NCBI GenBank assembly: GCA_051418075.1
Contig: JBPRGG010000005.1
Coordinates: forward strand, 124,001-188,000
Direction: 5' to 3'
DNA: 64,000 nt
Origin: JBPRGG01 sp051418075
GTDB taxonomy: Bacteria; Bacteroidota; Bacteroidia; Cytophagales; Cyclobacteriaceae
The position numbers were made by a program, and so were the translations under genes. This document shows positions 9,058 to 18,881 of the stretch, in pieces. The notes below the pieces were generated by a model that was not told where the DNA came from, searched no databases, and saw nothing but the letters and a program-made list of their open reading frames with translations. Every line of letters begins with the position of its first letter. Position 1 is the first letter of the stretch.

Positions 9058-11112
9058 TTACAGATATCTGCCTAGCCAGTCGAAAAATACCCTATGCCAA
9101 AGTACTCCGTTTTGCGGGCTCAATACCCAGTGTCCTTCTTCAGGAAAATACAGAAACCTGCTGGGGATATCCTGTAATTGAGCTGCGCTAAATGCTTCAA
9201 TGCCCTGAGAAACCGGTACCCGGAAATCTTTTTGTCCATGGATCACCAATATCGGTGTATCCCAGTTCCTTACGAATTTATGTGGAGAAAACCTGGCATA
9301 GCTTTCAGGTTCCGGGCGTAACCAGTAGGGCCCTTCCATTTCCCAATTGGCAAAAAATATTTCTTCAGTGCTGCCATACCAGCTTTCCAGGTTAAATACC
9401 CCGCAATGCGAAATAAAACTTTTAAACCTTCCTTCATGAATACCAGCCAGGTAATATATCGAATACCCTCCATAGCTGGCACCCACAGCTCCAAGTCTGT
9501 CCTGATCTACGTAAGGTTCCAGCGCTACATCATCAATGGCAGCCAGATAATCTTTCATGGCCTGACCTCCCCAGTCACCACTAATGTCATCATTCCATTC
9601 CTGCCCGAATGAGGGCAATCCTCTTCTATTTGGAGCTACTATTATATAATCCTGAGCAGCCATAAGCTGGAAATTCCAGCGATAGGAAAAAAACTGACTC
9701 ACTGCACTTTGAGGCCCTCCCTGGCAGTAAAGGAGGGTCGGATATTTTTTATCAGGATCAAAATCTGGTGGAAATATCATCCACACCAGCATTTCTTTCT
9801 GATCGGAGGTGGTGACCAGTCGCTTCTTTACCTGCCCAAGTTCAAGCTGGTCCAATAGTTCTTGATTAACAAAGGATAATTGCACTTCCTGACCCGTCCG
9901 GGGATCAATGGAGAAAATCTGCAAGGGCATGGACATGGTTGTTTTACTGCCAACCAGTTCATTACCAGCCCATTGGATGTCATAGTAATTGTGCCATCCC
10001 TGGGTAATCTGTTGAATATCTGTTGATCTTTCCCGGATCTTATCAAAATTATTGGTTTTGAGATCTGCCTGAAAAACCTGATAAGTGGCATCAATACCGG
10101 CAATGAAATAAATGGACTGATCATCATGACTCCAGACCAGGTGTGATGCACTTTGGTCAAGAGATTTTGTAATGGGCTTTACCTGTCCTGTGGTTAGATC
10201 ATAAATGTGGATCACATTTCGGTCAGCTTCAAATCCCGGCCTTTCCATGTTGAGCCAGGCAATTTTAGAGCCGTCATGAGAAAATACCGGATCAGTGTCG
10301 TATCCTTCCAGACCATCGGTCAGGTTCGAGGTTTTCCCGCTGTTTATATCATACAAATACAGGTCCGAATCGGTACCTGTAGCATATTCCTTGCCCCGAT
10401 ATTTTTTGCAAACATACAGAAGCTGTTTACCGTCAGGGCTCCAGCTGATCTGCCCACTGCCTCCAAATGGCTTCAATGGTGTGTCAAACTTTTCATCCTT
10501 CATAATATCTATCGGTTCATTCAACACCGAACCATTCTGGTAACCATCATAAAACAAATGGGAATAAGAATAATTGTGCCACTGATCCCAATGCCGGTAC
10601 ATTAAATCATCAATAATTCTTGCATTGGCTTTAGGAAGATCAGGATAGCGATCCTGCAGGTTCTGGTCAAGCTTAACATCTGTGGTAAAAGAAATATGTT
10701 TTCCATCAGGCGCGTAAGCAAAATTTTGAATATCAAAATCATAAAAAGTAACTTGTTGTAGGTTACTGCCATTAGGATCAACTTCCCAGAGTTGTTGATG
10801 GTCCCCTATTTTAGCCAAAAAGCCTATTTTTTGGCCATCCGGTCGCCACCTGGCATTTTGTGCGCTCACTTCTAGACTGGTGATCTTGAGGGGATCTCCC
10901 CCATCGGAAGAAATAAGATACAGGTTTCTTATTCCATGATTTTCCAGCAGGTTATAGTGGGTGGTACCATATAAAATCATCGATCCATCAGGTGATACCT
11001 GTGGGTCGCTCAATCGCTCCAGTTGCCAAAGCTTTTCCGGAGTCAATCTGTCCTGGGCAGATAATAGCACTACAGGAAAAAGGAAAAATAGAATTAATAA
11101 GTTTCTCATCAT
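9058..11112 (-). CDS. S9 family prolyl oligopeptidase/acylaminoacyl-peptidase-like
   Basis: Secreted serine peptidase of 684 residues. A signal peptide covers residues 1-19. Residues 25-420 hold WD/TolB-like beta-propeller repeats (SPDG, RPDG and SWSPDGKQ motifs) that form the lid over the active site. The alpha/beta-hydrolase domain (about 435-684) carries the nucleophile Ser546 in GASYGGYS, Asp629 in GQKDFRVP and His661 in EEGHW, a complete triad in the usual order and spacing. It should trim short peptides in the periplasm. The gene stands alone, convergent with the small membrane-protein gene, and a 296-base AT-rich gap separates it from the divergent TetR gene. Confidence 0.92.
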   Translation of the reverse strand: MMRNLLILFFLFPVVLLSAQDRLTPEKLWQLERLSDPQVSPDGSMILYGTTHYNLLENHGIRNLYLISSDGGDPLKITSLEVSAQNARWRPDGQKIGFLAKIGDHQQLWEVDPNGSNLQQVTFYDFDIQNFAYAPDGKHISFTTDVKLDQNLQDRYPDLPKANARIIDDLMYRHWDQWHNYSYSHLFYDGYQNGSVLNEPIDIMKDEKFDTPLKPFGGSGQISWSPDGKQLLYVCKKYRGKEYATGTDSDLYLYDINSGKTSNLTDGLEGYDTDPVFSHDGSKIAWLNMERPGFEADRNVIHIYDLTTGQVKPITKSLDQSASHLVWSHDDQSIYFIAGIDATYQVFQADLKTNNFDKIRERSTDIQQITQGWHNYYDIQWAGNELVGSKTTMSMPLQIFSIDPRTGQEVQLSFVNQELLDQLELGQVKKRLVTTSDQKEMLVWMIFPPDFDPDKKYPTLLYCQGGPQSAVSQFFSYRWNFQLMAAQDYIIVAPNRRGLPSFGQEWNDDISGDWGGQAMKDYLAAIDDVALEPYVDQDRLGAVGASYGGYSIYYLAGIHEGRFKSFISHCGVFNLESWYGSTEEIFFANWEMEGPYWLRPEPESYARFSPHKFVRNWDTPILVIHGQKDFRVPVSQGIEAFSAAQLQDIPSRFLYFPEEGHWVLSPQNGVLWHRVFFDWLGRYL

Positions 11113-11408
11113 TTTTTATCATATACTTGTTTTTACCTTTACAATATTAAAATAACTATTTCTTAAAATAAAAAACCAGTCAGGTAAAACTGAATATGAG
11201 ATATTGAAAATAAATTAATACTATAATTTATAACCAAATTGATGGATTTTAGATTATAAAAAGTGCTGTATTGCCTATTAAGTCTAATAAAAATGAAAAA
11301 CAAGAAATAAATTGTTTAAAAAATTAGTTATAATACAAATAAGCTTTGTTTTAAATACTATTTTTGATAGCTTTACTATTAACATAACTACTAATTATAT
11401 ATATTACA

Positions 11409-12089
11409 ATGGCTGTATATGCAACTATTCAGATAAAATTAAATGAGAAGCTTTATTTACGGGATCCGGAACAAACCGATTTAGGAAGACGAATCATTTC
11501 AGCCAGTATACAACTGATCCATAAAATAGGGTTTGAGCAATTTACCTTCAAGAAGTTGGCTAAGGAAATCAATTCAACTGAAGCTTCTATTTACCGGTAT
11601 TTTGAGAATAAACATAAACTTTTGATTTATTTAGTATCCTGGTACTGGAGTTGGCTGGAGTATCAGGTTAATTATCAGACCCATAATATTGATGATCCGG
11701 TAGAAAAGTTAAAAATTGCCCTAAGGGTCATGGCAGATGATATCAAATATGATCCCACTTTTTCTCATATAGATGAGGAATTGTTGTACAAAATTGTAAT
11801 TGCCGAGGCAGATAAAACCTACCTGACCAAAGAAGTGGATCTGGATAATAAGGAAGGGTTTTTTAAGAGTTACAAATCATTATGTGGAAAGATTGCCTCC
11901 CTTTTATCAGATGTAAATCCGGAGTTTAAATATCCCCGGGCCCTGATCAGCACTTTAATTGAAGCTTCACACCAGCAGAAGTTTTTTGCTGTGCATTTGC
12001 CATCTTTGACTGAGATCGAAAAAGGTGGTGCCTCTGAGGTCAGGGATTTCCTGGAGTATATTGTTTTTAATTTAATCAATAAGAAATAA
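11409..12089 (+). CDS. TetR/AcrR family transcriptional regulator
   Basis: Regulator of 226 residues with an N-terminal TetR helix-turn-helix: the recognition region reads STEASIYRYFENKHKLL at about residues 57-73. The C-terminal ligand-binding part is helical and not recognisable by eye. It is flanked upstream by an AT-rich gap shared with the divergent S9 peptidase gene and downstream by a clear terminator, so it is a single-gene unit. Its most likely target is its own promoter or that of a nearby gene; nothing in the sequence identifies the ligand. Confidence 0.85.
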   Translation: MAVYATIQIKLNEKLYLRDPEQTDLGRRIISASIQLIHKIGFEQFTFKKLAKEINSTEASIYRYFENKHKLLIYLVSWYWSWLEYQVNYQTHNIDDPVEKLKIALRVMADDIKYDPTFSHIDEELLYKIVIAEADKTYLTKEVDLDNKEGFFKSYKSLCGKIASLLSDVNPEFKYPRALISTLIEASHQQKFFAVHLPSLTEIEKGGASEVRDFLEYIVFNLINKK

Positions 12090-12098
12090 ATAATGAAT

Positions 12099-12138
12099 AG
12101 GTTGTCTCAAGCTTTTTAAATAAGACAGCCTCTTTTTT
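12099..12138 (+). terminator. Rho-independent terminator after the first TetR gene
   Basis: Arms AGGTTGTCT (12099-12107) and AGACAGCCT (12123-12131) pair over nine positions with one G-U pair, enclose a 15-base loop and are followed by a T-rich run (12133-12138). It begins ten bases after the TetR stop codon. Confidence 0.75.
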
Positions 12139-12427
12139 CATATCCTGAGGATTCAGCGAATTTCTCCCGTCATTCTGCTAGTCTTCTATGTGATGTTAAT
12201 TTTTACTGATATCATATTTTTAAGTTTTACCAATAGCTTCTCTTTTACAGTATTAAAATTTAAAAGAGCGAAGAATTAAATCTGAATATCAATTTTAATT
12301 GGCACCAGTAATATTTTAAATGTAAATGTTGTGGCGCTTTTTTAATTAACCGTAGTCCACCGATAATTAATCCTATAAAAAATCAATAAGAAGCAAACTT
12401 TTTTACTATTCATTTGGTTCAGCCCAC
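12139..12427. other. AT-rich gap before the second TetR gene
   Basis: Nothing coding was seen here on either strand. The sequence is AT-rich with short A and T runs and should hold the promoter of the TetR/kinase pair that follows, but I could not pick out a convincing box pair. Confidence 0.5.
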
Positions 12428-13105
12428 ATGGAAAAAGAAAAGAAAAGCAGAAAATCAAATACAACAAAAGCATCTGTTGATTTGAGAGAGAAGATAAAAA
12501 GTGCCTACATCGAATATTTACTGGAACATGGTAAAGCACCAAATTCTGTATATAAATTTGCCAAAGATCTGAAAATGACAGAAGGGGCATTTTATGATTA
12601 TTTTAATTCTTTCAATGCCCTGGAGAAAGAGATTTGGAAGGATTATTTTGAAGTGGTGCAGGAAAAACTGGAAGGTGATGACATGTATCAGCAATACAGC
12701 GCCAGGGAAAAATTGCTGGCCTTTTATTACACCTGGGTGGAAATATTGAAAAATAACCGGAGTTATGTAGTTTATAAATTGAATCATACCCCCAGATCAT
12801 CTTACCGGCCGGATTATTTATCCACTTTCCGTTCGATGTATATTGATTATTTGAGGGATTTGCTTAATCAAGCCAGGGAAGATCAGGAAATAGTGGAAAG
12901 AAAATATCTCAGTGACCGATATCAGGATGGTCTTTGGTTGCAATTATTGTTTGTGCTGAGGTTTTGGGTCAAAGACGATAGTTCCAGGTTTGAACAAACA
13001 GATGCCGCCATTGAAAAAGCGGTCAATCTTTCTTTTGAGCTGATGGGAAAAAGTACATTGGAATCGGCCCTGGATTTTGCCAAATTTTTGTATCAAAACA
13101 ATTAA
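12428..13105 (+). CDS. TetR-like regulator paired with the AarF kinase gene
   Basis: Regulator-type protein of 225 residues. After a very basic start (residues 1-14), a TetR-type helix-turn-helix is seen near residues 38-65 (KDLKMTEGAFYDYFNSFNAL). The rest is helical. It is followed 81 bases later by the AarF/ABC1 kinase gene on the same strand, and such regulator-kinase pairs recur in this phylum as I recall, suggesting that the two form one unit and that the regulator controls the pair. The ligand is unknown. Confidence 0.78.
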   Translation: MEKEKKSRKSNTTKASVDLREKIKSAYIEYLLEHGKAPNSVYKFAKDLKMTEGAFYDYFNSFNALEKEIWKDYFEVVQEKLEGDDMYQQYSAREKLLAFYYTWVEILKNNRSYVVYKLNHTPRSSYRPDYLSTFRSMYIDYLRDLLNQAREDQEIVERKYLSDRYQDGLWLQLLFVLRFWVKDDSSRFEQTDAAIEKAVNLSFELMGKSTLESALDFAKFLYQNN

Positions 13106-13132
13106 TTAATTATTTCCAATTATTAATATCAA

Positions 13133-13186
13133 ATGGAGAATCAATCGGATTCTAAAAAGGAGAACTACGTCAAAAATTTAAAATAA
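13133..13186 (+). CDS. Possible 17-codon leader ORF abutting the AarF kinase gene
   Basis: An ATG at 13133 opens a 17-codon frame whose TAA (13184-13186) is immediately followed by the ATG of the kinase gene at 13187. An AAAAGGAG sequence inside the leader (about 13155-13162) would fit a ribosome binding site about 25 bases ahead of the kinase start, which is far. The abutting stop and start codons could couple translation. It is too short to judge by coding bias, so this is only a candidate. Confidence 0.25.
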   Translation: MENQSDSKKENYVKNLK

Positions 13187-14503
13187 ATGAAAGAACAAAT
13201 AAGAATACCATCTTCAAAAGTAGAACGTGCCAGCCGGTTTTTACGCACTGGCGTTAAGGTGGGAGGTAATTATGTGAAATATTATTCCAAGAAAATGTTT
13301 GATCCTGAATGGGACAAACAAGAGTTGGATACTGAAAATGCGGCGGATATTTATGAAACTTTGAGTCAACTCAAAGGGAGTGCCTTAAAAGTAGCTCAGA
13401 TGATGAGTATGGATCAAAATATAATGCCAAAGCCTTACCAGGATAAGTTTATGTTGGCTCAATATAGTGCACCACCCCTGTCTCTTCCACTGGTAGTGAA
13501 AACATTCCAAAAATATTTGGGCAAAACACCTCTTGATATTTTTGATAAATTTACTCCTCAGGCTGTCAATGCTGCTTCTATTGGTCAGGTTCATCAGGCT
13601 GAGTTGAAAGGCAAGAAACTGGCTGTTAAAATCCAGTATCCTGGTGTGGCGGATAGTGTGAGTTCTGATCTGAAAATGGTGCGACCTTTTGCTACCCGTT
13701 TATTTAATATTAGTAGCAAAGATCTGGATAAGTATTTTCAGGAAATAGAAGGAAAGCTTTTGGAAGAAACCGACTATGAACTGGAACTGGATCGTTCCCT
13801 ATCCATATCACAGGCCTGTAAAAATATTTCAGGGTTGATGTTTCCCCGATATTTTCCTAAATACTCCTGTGGCAGGATTCTGACTATGGAATGGCTGCCG
13901 GGGCAACACCTGAGAGAATTTTTAAAAACCAATCCTTCCCAATCTGTCAGGAATCAGGTAGGACAGGCGCTGTGGGATTTCTATGATTTTCAGATCCATG
14001 TACTGAAGCAAGTACATGCAGATCCTCATCCCGGAAATTTCCTGATCCAACCGGACGGCACTGTGGGCGTAATTGATTTCGGATGTGTGAAAGAAATACC
14101 GGAAGCGTTTTACCAACCCTATTTTGCTCTGCTCAAAAAAGATGTTGTCACCAGGGAAGAGGAATTGATGGACTTATTTTATCAATTGGAGTTTATATCC
14201 GATCAGGATACAGAAGCAGAAAAAAGTCTTTTTGCTGGTATTTTTACTCAAATGATCGGTTTGTTGGGTCAGCCATTTCATCATGATCAATTTGATTTTG
14301 GAGACAACAGCTATTTTAAGGAGATTTATGAAGTAGGAGAAAAAGTTTCCAGGTCCAGGGAGGTTAGAAGTTCAAGAACTGCACGTGGGTCCAGGCATGG
14401 ATTATACATCAACAGGACCTATTATGGCTTATATAATATTTTGAATGAACTAAAAGCAGTGGTGAAAACCAGGAGCGCTACTTCTCTGGCGCTGAGTGCT
14501 TAA
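13187..14503 (+). CDS. AarF/ABC1/UbiB family kinase-like protein
   Basis: Atypical protein-kinase-like ATPase of 438 residues. The family hallmarks are present: a KxGQ-like motif (LKGSALKVAQ, residues 63-71), the Ala-rich loop AASIGQVHQA near 133-142, the lysine in AVKIQYPG, and the catalytic segment HADPHPGNF followed by VIDFGC. Family members support quinone or isoprenoid-lipid handling in the membrane. Here the organism has menaquinone genes nearby (menD, menB, menE), so a quinone-related role is possible but not shown. It follows the TetR-like gene and is closed by a hairpin terminator that abuts the convergent methyltransferase gene. Confidence 0.88.
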   Translation: MKEQIRIPSSKVERASRFLRTGVKVGGNYVKYYSKKMFDPEWDKQELDTENAADIYETLSQLKGSALKVAQMMSMDQNIMPKPYQDKFMLAQYSAPPLSLPLVVKTFQKYLGKTPLDIFDKFTPQAVNAASIGQVHQAELKGKKLAVKIQYPGVADSVSSDLKMVRPFATRLFNISSKDLDKYFQEIEGKLLEETDYELELDRSLSISQACKNISGLMFPRYFPKYSCGRILTMEWLPGQHLREFLKTNPSQSVRNQVGQALWDFYDFQIHVLKQVHADPHPGNFLIQPDGTVGVIDFGCVKEIPEAFYQPYFALLKKDVVTREEELMDLFYQLEFISDQDTEAEKSLFAGIFTQMIGLLGQPFHHDQFDFGDNSYFKEIYEVGEKVSRSREVRSSRTARGSRHGLYINRTYYGLYNILNELKAVVKTRSATSLALSA

Positions 14504-14564
14504 TGAATTGATGAAGATAAATTTAGGTTGCTGTTGATTTGGGAATCTTAATTCCCCTAGTATT

Positions 14565-14629
14565 AGCCGGTTGTTTCACAGGTATATTTGGTTTAGTAAT
14601 TTGTATCTGTGTAAATAGCCGGCTTTTTT
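14565..14629 (+). terminator. Nested hairpin terminator between convergent genes
   Basis: An outer stem AGCCGG/CCGGCT (14565-14570 with 14619-14624) encloses a second stem built from CACAGGTATA and TATCTGTG, and a run of six T follows (14624-14629). The T run overlaps the stop codon of the methyltransferase gene on the other strand. A separate perfect small hairpin GGGAAT-CTTA-ATTCCC lies just upstream at 14541-14556. Confidence 0.65.
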
Positions 14630-15650
14630 AAGCTGCTTTTTGTAGAATAAAGAAAACATGGGAGGATCGGTTAAAAAGACCTCTGGAAAAACCTTTGATC
14701 ACTACATCTTTGATTGAAAAGCCATTTTTTCTCAGCAAAGCTTTCCATTGGTTCAGGCTCAGAAATCCAGCCGGAAAAGGCATTTGAGGTACTCCTGTAG
14801 CCAGTGCATTGGCCAGAAAATCAATTAGTATGAGGACATCTTTTTGATCTCCCTGATCCATGGCCAGGAAATCAGGAAAAAGCGCCTGATGTTGTTTACA
14901 ATGCTCAATCTGTCTTTTATAATCCTCATTTCGAATTATTTCCTCCTGAGGAAGTAAAACATCTTCTTCAATGATCAGCCTGCCTGCCACAGTTAAAGCC
15001 GATTTTATATTTTGCAGGAAAATGCTTCTGGATTGGTCGTCATTTCCCACATGGTGCAATACCGCTATACAGGTCACTGTATCGTATTGTGTGGGGCTGG
15101 TTTGATGGGGCTGAGAAAAATCCAACTGCTGAAAATCAATCTGATCTTTTAGTGCCGGAGTCCGCCAGTCCATCAGGTCGATTCCTGCACAAATTTTAAA
15201 ATCATAATGATTTTTTTTCAGATAATGTACCAGGTCTCCACCTCCGCAACCAATATCAGCCAAAGAATTACCCCAGAGATGGGGTTTTAATTGCTGGTAA
15301 CGGATCTTAAGTTTGTTATGATGTTTATAGTTTTCATAGGCCAGGTCAAAATCTTTCCACCAAATGGCATCCTGAGGCTGATGAAGCCGGGACAGCTGAT
15401 GAAGAACAGGAAAAAGCTTGGAAGGGTTATGGCTGGCCGCATTAAGTCGCTTAAAGGTTTGGTTGACCAGGTTTTCACACCTGGAAAGCGTCTCCTGAGG
15501 GTCCAAATGACCCCGGTCGGGATGGTGGGCCAGAATAGCTTCTGAATAATGTAGTACCATCATCTGTTGTACCAGCTCTCTGGCTGGTTTGTTGCGATAA
15601 GCTTCTAAGAATTTGGTCGTTTCTTCTGTTCTCATAAATGTCTGCTTCAA
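14628..15650 (-). CDS. Class I SAM-dependent methyltransferase
   Basis: Methyltransferase of 340 residues. The SAM-binding motif I is LADIGCGGGDL at about residues 130-140, with an acidic residue after strand 2 (GIDLMDW) and the motif IV-like region VTCIAVLHHVGND near 190. About 120 residues precede the domain and form a helical N-terminal part that I do not recognise, and the acceptor is therefore unknown. The gene is co-directional with the small membrane-protein gene 40 bases upstream and converges on the AarF kinase gene. Confidence 0.8.
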   Translation of the reverse strand: MKQTFMRTEETTKFLEAYRNKPARELVQQMMVLHYSEAILAHHPDRGHLDPQETLSRCENLVNQTFKRLNAASHNPSKLFPVLHQLSRLHQPQDAIWWKDFDLAYENYKHHNKLKIRYQQLKPHLWGNSLADIGCGGGDLVHYLKKNHYDFKICAGIDLMDWRTPALKDQIDFQQLDFSQPHQTSPTQYDTVTCIAVLHHVGNDDQSRSIFLQNIKSALTVAGRLIIEEDVLLPQEEIIRNEDYKRQIEHCKQHQALFPDFLAMDQGDQKDVLILIDFLANALATGVPQMPFPAGFLSLNQWKALLRKNGFSIKDVVIKGFSRGLFNRSSHVFFILQKAA

Positions 15651-15690
15651 AAATTGGGAAATTGAAAACCAAGAGTCAAACCGATAAAGC

Positions 15691-16155
15691 TTATCCAGCT
15701 TCCATTGAAATATTATTCATTTCAGCTGCTTCCCTAATGGCTTTTTTGATTTCTAAGGAAACAGCTGGCCGGGAATGATAATGGAAAATAATATGATCAT
15801 CATTCAGGAAAATATTGAGTTGATATGTACCAAATTGAATCTTTTGAATGGCGGCCCAGCTAATTTTGTAAGATGGAGAAAATAAATTTTGTTTTAAGAT
15901 CAATTGGTTGGGTTCCAGTTTGACTTTCGGAGCATATTTAGAATGCTTGTTAAAAGCTGTGATCCCATAAATAGTATAATAAAACCCCGGTAAGAGCATG
16001 ATCAATCCTAAAATTCTACCCCAGGGAAAAAGATGATTTTCTATAATGTGATAAATCCCGTTTCCTATAAACATGATTCCAATAAACAAGTATAGCCACT
16101 GGTTAATCCGAAAGGGAAAACTATTTTTTACGCCTAAAAGTATGGTTTTGTTCAT
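15691..16155 (-). CDS. Small membrane protein with PH-like domain
   Basis: Hypothetical protein of 154 residues. Two hydrophobic helices (about 18-37 and 45-66) are followed by an all-beta segment with the pattern of bacterial PH-like domains: alternating hydrophobic strands such as LEPNQLILKQN and AIQKIQFGTYQLNIFL, and a final amphipathic helix (SLEIKKAIREAAEMN). It probably sits in the inner membrane with the beta domain in the cytoplasm. It is upstream of, and likely co-transcribed with, the methyltransferase gene. No function can be given. Confidence 0.65.
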   Translation of the reverse strand: MNKTILLGVKNSFPFRINQWLYLFIGIMFIGNGIYHIIENHLFPWGRILGLIMLLPGFYYTIYGITAFNKHSKYAPKVKLEPNQLILKQNLFSPSYKISWAAIQKIQFGTYQLNIFLNDDHIIFHYHSRPAVSLEIKKAIREAAEMNNISMEAG

Positions 16156-16604
16156 AATTACCTTAATAAACTGGATGTAAAAAAATGAAAAAACAGGTAA
16201 ATCTTGCTAAATATATTTAAAATATAGGAAAAATACAATATTTATACTATGATCAACAAAGAAATGTTTGTCTGTATAATGGCAAAGAAAACTACCTTCT
16301 TGATAGAATAATACTCCTTTTTCAGCTTGATAAACCGTTTTTCGCTATTTAATCCTGTATTTTGTAAAAAATTGTTAATTTTTCAGATAGCTGTTGTTAT
16401 ACAAAGCAGGTATAAACTAACCCAAATTGTCATTAAAATATTTTTAATTTTTAAAGAATTATATTAATTTAACATCTTCACAGGAACGGGTATTTTATTA
16501 ATTAATGGATTGTGAGAATGAATTTGGCCTCATTTTAGGAGGGATAAATTTTTAAATTATTGATATGATTGGGTGTTTATTTTAATTTTTTTAATAAAAC
16601 TAAA
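16156..16604. other. Long AT-rich gap upstream of the PAS histidine kinase gene
   Basis: No coding frame was found on either strand. The region is divergent between the PH-like membrane gene and the kinase gene and should hold both promoters. A TAGGAGGG stretch (about 16537-16544) resembles a ribosome binding site but is too far (60 bases) from the kinase ATG to serve it. I looked for the missing N-terminal part of the antiporter whose tail lies after the kinase and did not see it. Confidence 0.5.
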
Positions 16605-18881
16605 ATGCTAGTACTGGAAAACAATCATTTGTACCAATTATTGGATATATCCAAAGAATTACATTTTATTTTTGATCTGCAAATCAAAAAGGTAGTGTAC
16701 AGTAATCAGAGTGTTGAAAATCATTTTGGCATTTCTTCAAATAATAATAATTCGCTTTCTTTATCTTTCCTAAAAGAATTTGTTCATTATGAAGATCTTT
16801 ACAAAATATACCAGATCGATTTTGAACGGGAGGGGGCTAGTGGCACTGTATTCATCCGGCTGCAAAGGCAGGATCAAACCATGGCTCCCTATTCAATAAC
16901 CTATAAGGTCAGAAAGGACTTAATTCACCAGAAATTATTAGTTTATGTTCAGGCTGAGCCATTAAAGGAGGCAAATTTCAGACCTCAGAAACAAGCTTTC
17001 GATTATAAGGATTTGTTTGATCATGTTCCCCTGGGGGTGGCCATTCATGAAGGCCCGGAATTTGTCACCACCATGGCCAATAAGGCTTATTATCAGATTG
17101 CAGCAGGAAAAGGTCCGATCCTGGGAAAGAGAGTAGTGGAAATATGGCCGGAAATAGCTGAAAGCATTATTCCCTTGTTGGAACAGGTTTACATAACCGG
17201 AATGCCTTACCAGGTAATAGACAAGGAATTATATCTTCACCGGGATCAGGGTATGGATCAGACTTTCTTTAGTTTTAGCTATATTCCCCTGAAGAATGCA
17301 AGTGGTAAAACGATTGCCATACAGGCGTTGGTTCAGGAAACCACTAATATGGTTAAAACCCGAAGAGAAAAAGAGATATTAAGCAACCGGTACAAAGCCA
17401 TTTACAAAAACATTAAAGATGGCATATTAATGTTGGATAAACAAGGTAATCTGCTGGAAGCCAATCAGGTAGCGTTGGACATGCATCATTTTGACACCGT
17501 TCAGGAATTTAATAGTTTTCATAAGGAATTTGAGGAATATTTTGAACTGCAAAATTTAGCAGGTCACCAGATACCCCGCCAGGAATGGCCAATTAACAAG
17601 GCTTTAAAAGGAGAAAAAATCAGGAACCTGGAAATTAAGCTATACCGAAAGGACATAGATAAATCCTGGTATGTGTTATATTCTGCTTTTCCCTTATTTG
17701 ATCAGCATCAGCAGGTAATTGGTTGTGTGGTTACTATCAATGACCGCACTGAAAAAAGGATTTATGAGAATAAACTGGAAGATCTTGCTTCCCGTTACAG
17801 GATCATCTTTGAAACGGTAGATGAAGGTTTGTTCCTGATAAATCCTGAAGGTAAAATATTGGAAGCCAATCAATTAGGGCTGAAAATGCATGGTTATCAT
17901 GACATTAATGAATTCAATGACGAAGTAGCTAAATACAGCTCAAGAGTTCACCTCTATAATTTAAATGAGAAAGAAGTACCTTTGGAACAATGGCCTTCCA
18001 TCCGTTCACTCAAGGGAGAGCCGGTGTTCAATTTTCAGGGATTTCTTAAACGAATAGATACTGGTGAAAAAATGACTATTTCAGCCACCTCCATACCGGT
18101 TATTTCGCGGGAAGGTGATATTATGGCTGTGGTCTTAAGTATGCGAAATATCACAGAACTCAAAGGAATAGAGGAGGAGCGGGAAAAACTACTTAATGAA
18201 ACAAAATCTACCAATCAATTACTGGAGAACCTCATGTACATTGCCGCCCATGATTTGAAAGGTCCGGTATCCAATTTAAAGGCACTTCTGGAAATGATGA
18301 AACTCATTCAATCGGATCAGGAAAAGCTTGACTTTATTCCACGTTTCCGGGTGATCAGTAATCAATTGGTAAAAACAATTGGTGGATTGACTGAGATTTT
18401 GCAAATACAGAATATCGATGAGAGCCATATTAAAACCATTGACCTTGCAAATCTGACAGAGCATTTACTTAGCTTTTTCAATGAATCCATTTTGAGGTGC
18501 AATGGTCAATTAACATATGATTTTTCCCAGGCCGGACAAGTGGTTTATATTGAATCATTTCTGGAAAGCGTATTAAAAAACCTGATCAGTAATGCGATTA
18601 AATACAGGGATAAAAAAATTCCTTTGAGCATTCATTTGAAAAGTACCAGAGAAAATGGCTTTGTAATGATCAGTATTAAAGATAATGGTATTGGAATAGA
18701 TCTGGATAGCCATAAAAATAACCTGTTCAAACCTTTTAGAAGGTTTACAGATCAGGAACAGGGGACAGGTGTGGGGCTTTATCTTATTAAAAACATGATT
18801 ACAAAGAATGGGGGGGATATAAAAATTGAAAGCAAACTAAACCAAGGAAGTACATTTCACTGCTTTTTAAAGGAATATTAG
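16605..18881 (+). CDS. Multi-PAS sensor histidine kinase
   Basis: Sensor kinase of 758 residues without membrane helices, so a cytoplasmic sensor. Four PAS-like modules precede the kinase core; the third and fourth are clearly duplicated, sharing the pattern 'L.P.GK/N.LEANQ', 'E/QEWP' and a closing 'ITE' or 'RTEKR'. The phosphoacceptor His is in YIAAHDLKGPVSNL, followed by the N box SVLKNLISNAIKYRD, G1 IKDNGIGID and GTGVGLYLI. The ATG at 16605 is chosen; an upstream TTG at 16569 adds only 12 unlikely residues. No receiver domain and no response-regulator gene is adjacent, so it is an orphan kinase. Its end is directly followed by an antiporter fragment. Confidence 0.88.
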   Translation: MLVLENNHLYQLLDISKELHFIFDLQIKKVVYSNQSVENHFGISSNNNNSLSLSFLKEFVHYEDLYKIYQIDFEREGASGTVFIRLQRQDQTMAPYSITYKVRKDLIHQKLLVYVQAEPLKEANFRPQKQAFDYKDLFDHVPLGVAIHEGPEFVTTMANKAYYQIAAGKGPILGKRVVEIWPEIAESIIPLLEQVYITGMPYQVIDKELYLHRDQGMDQTFFSFSYIPLKNASGKTIAIQALVQETTNMVKTRREKEILSNRYKAIYKNIKDGILMLDKQGNLLEANQVALDMHHFDTVQEFNSFHKEFEEYFELQNLAGHQIPRQEWPINKALKGEKIRNLEIKLYRKDIDKSWYVLYSAFPLFDQHQQVIGCVVTINDRTEKRIYENKLEDLASRYRIIFETVDEGLFLINPEGKILEANQLGLKMHGYHDINEFNDEVAKYSSRVHLYNLNEKEVPLEQWPSIRSLKGEPVFNFQGFLKRIDTGEKMTISATSIPVISREGDIMAVVLSMRNITELKGIEEEREKLLNETKSTNQLLENLMYIAAHDLKGPVSNLKALLEMMKLIQSDQEKLDFIPRFRVISNQLVKTIGGLTEILQIQNIDESHIKTIDLANLTEHLLSFFNESILRCNGQLTYDFSQAGQVVYIESFLESVLKNLISNAIKYRDKKIPLSIHLKSTRENGFVMISIKDNGIGIDLDSHKNNLFKPFRRFTDQEQGTGVGLYLIKNMITKNGGDIKIESKLNQGSTFHCFLKEY

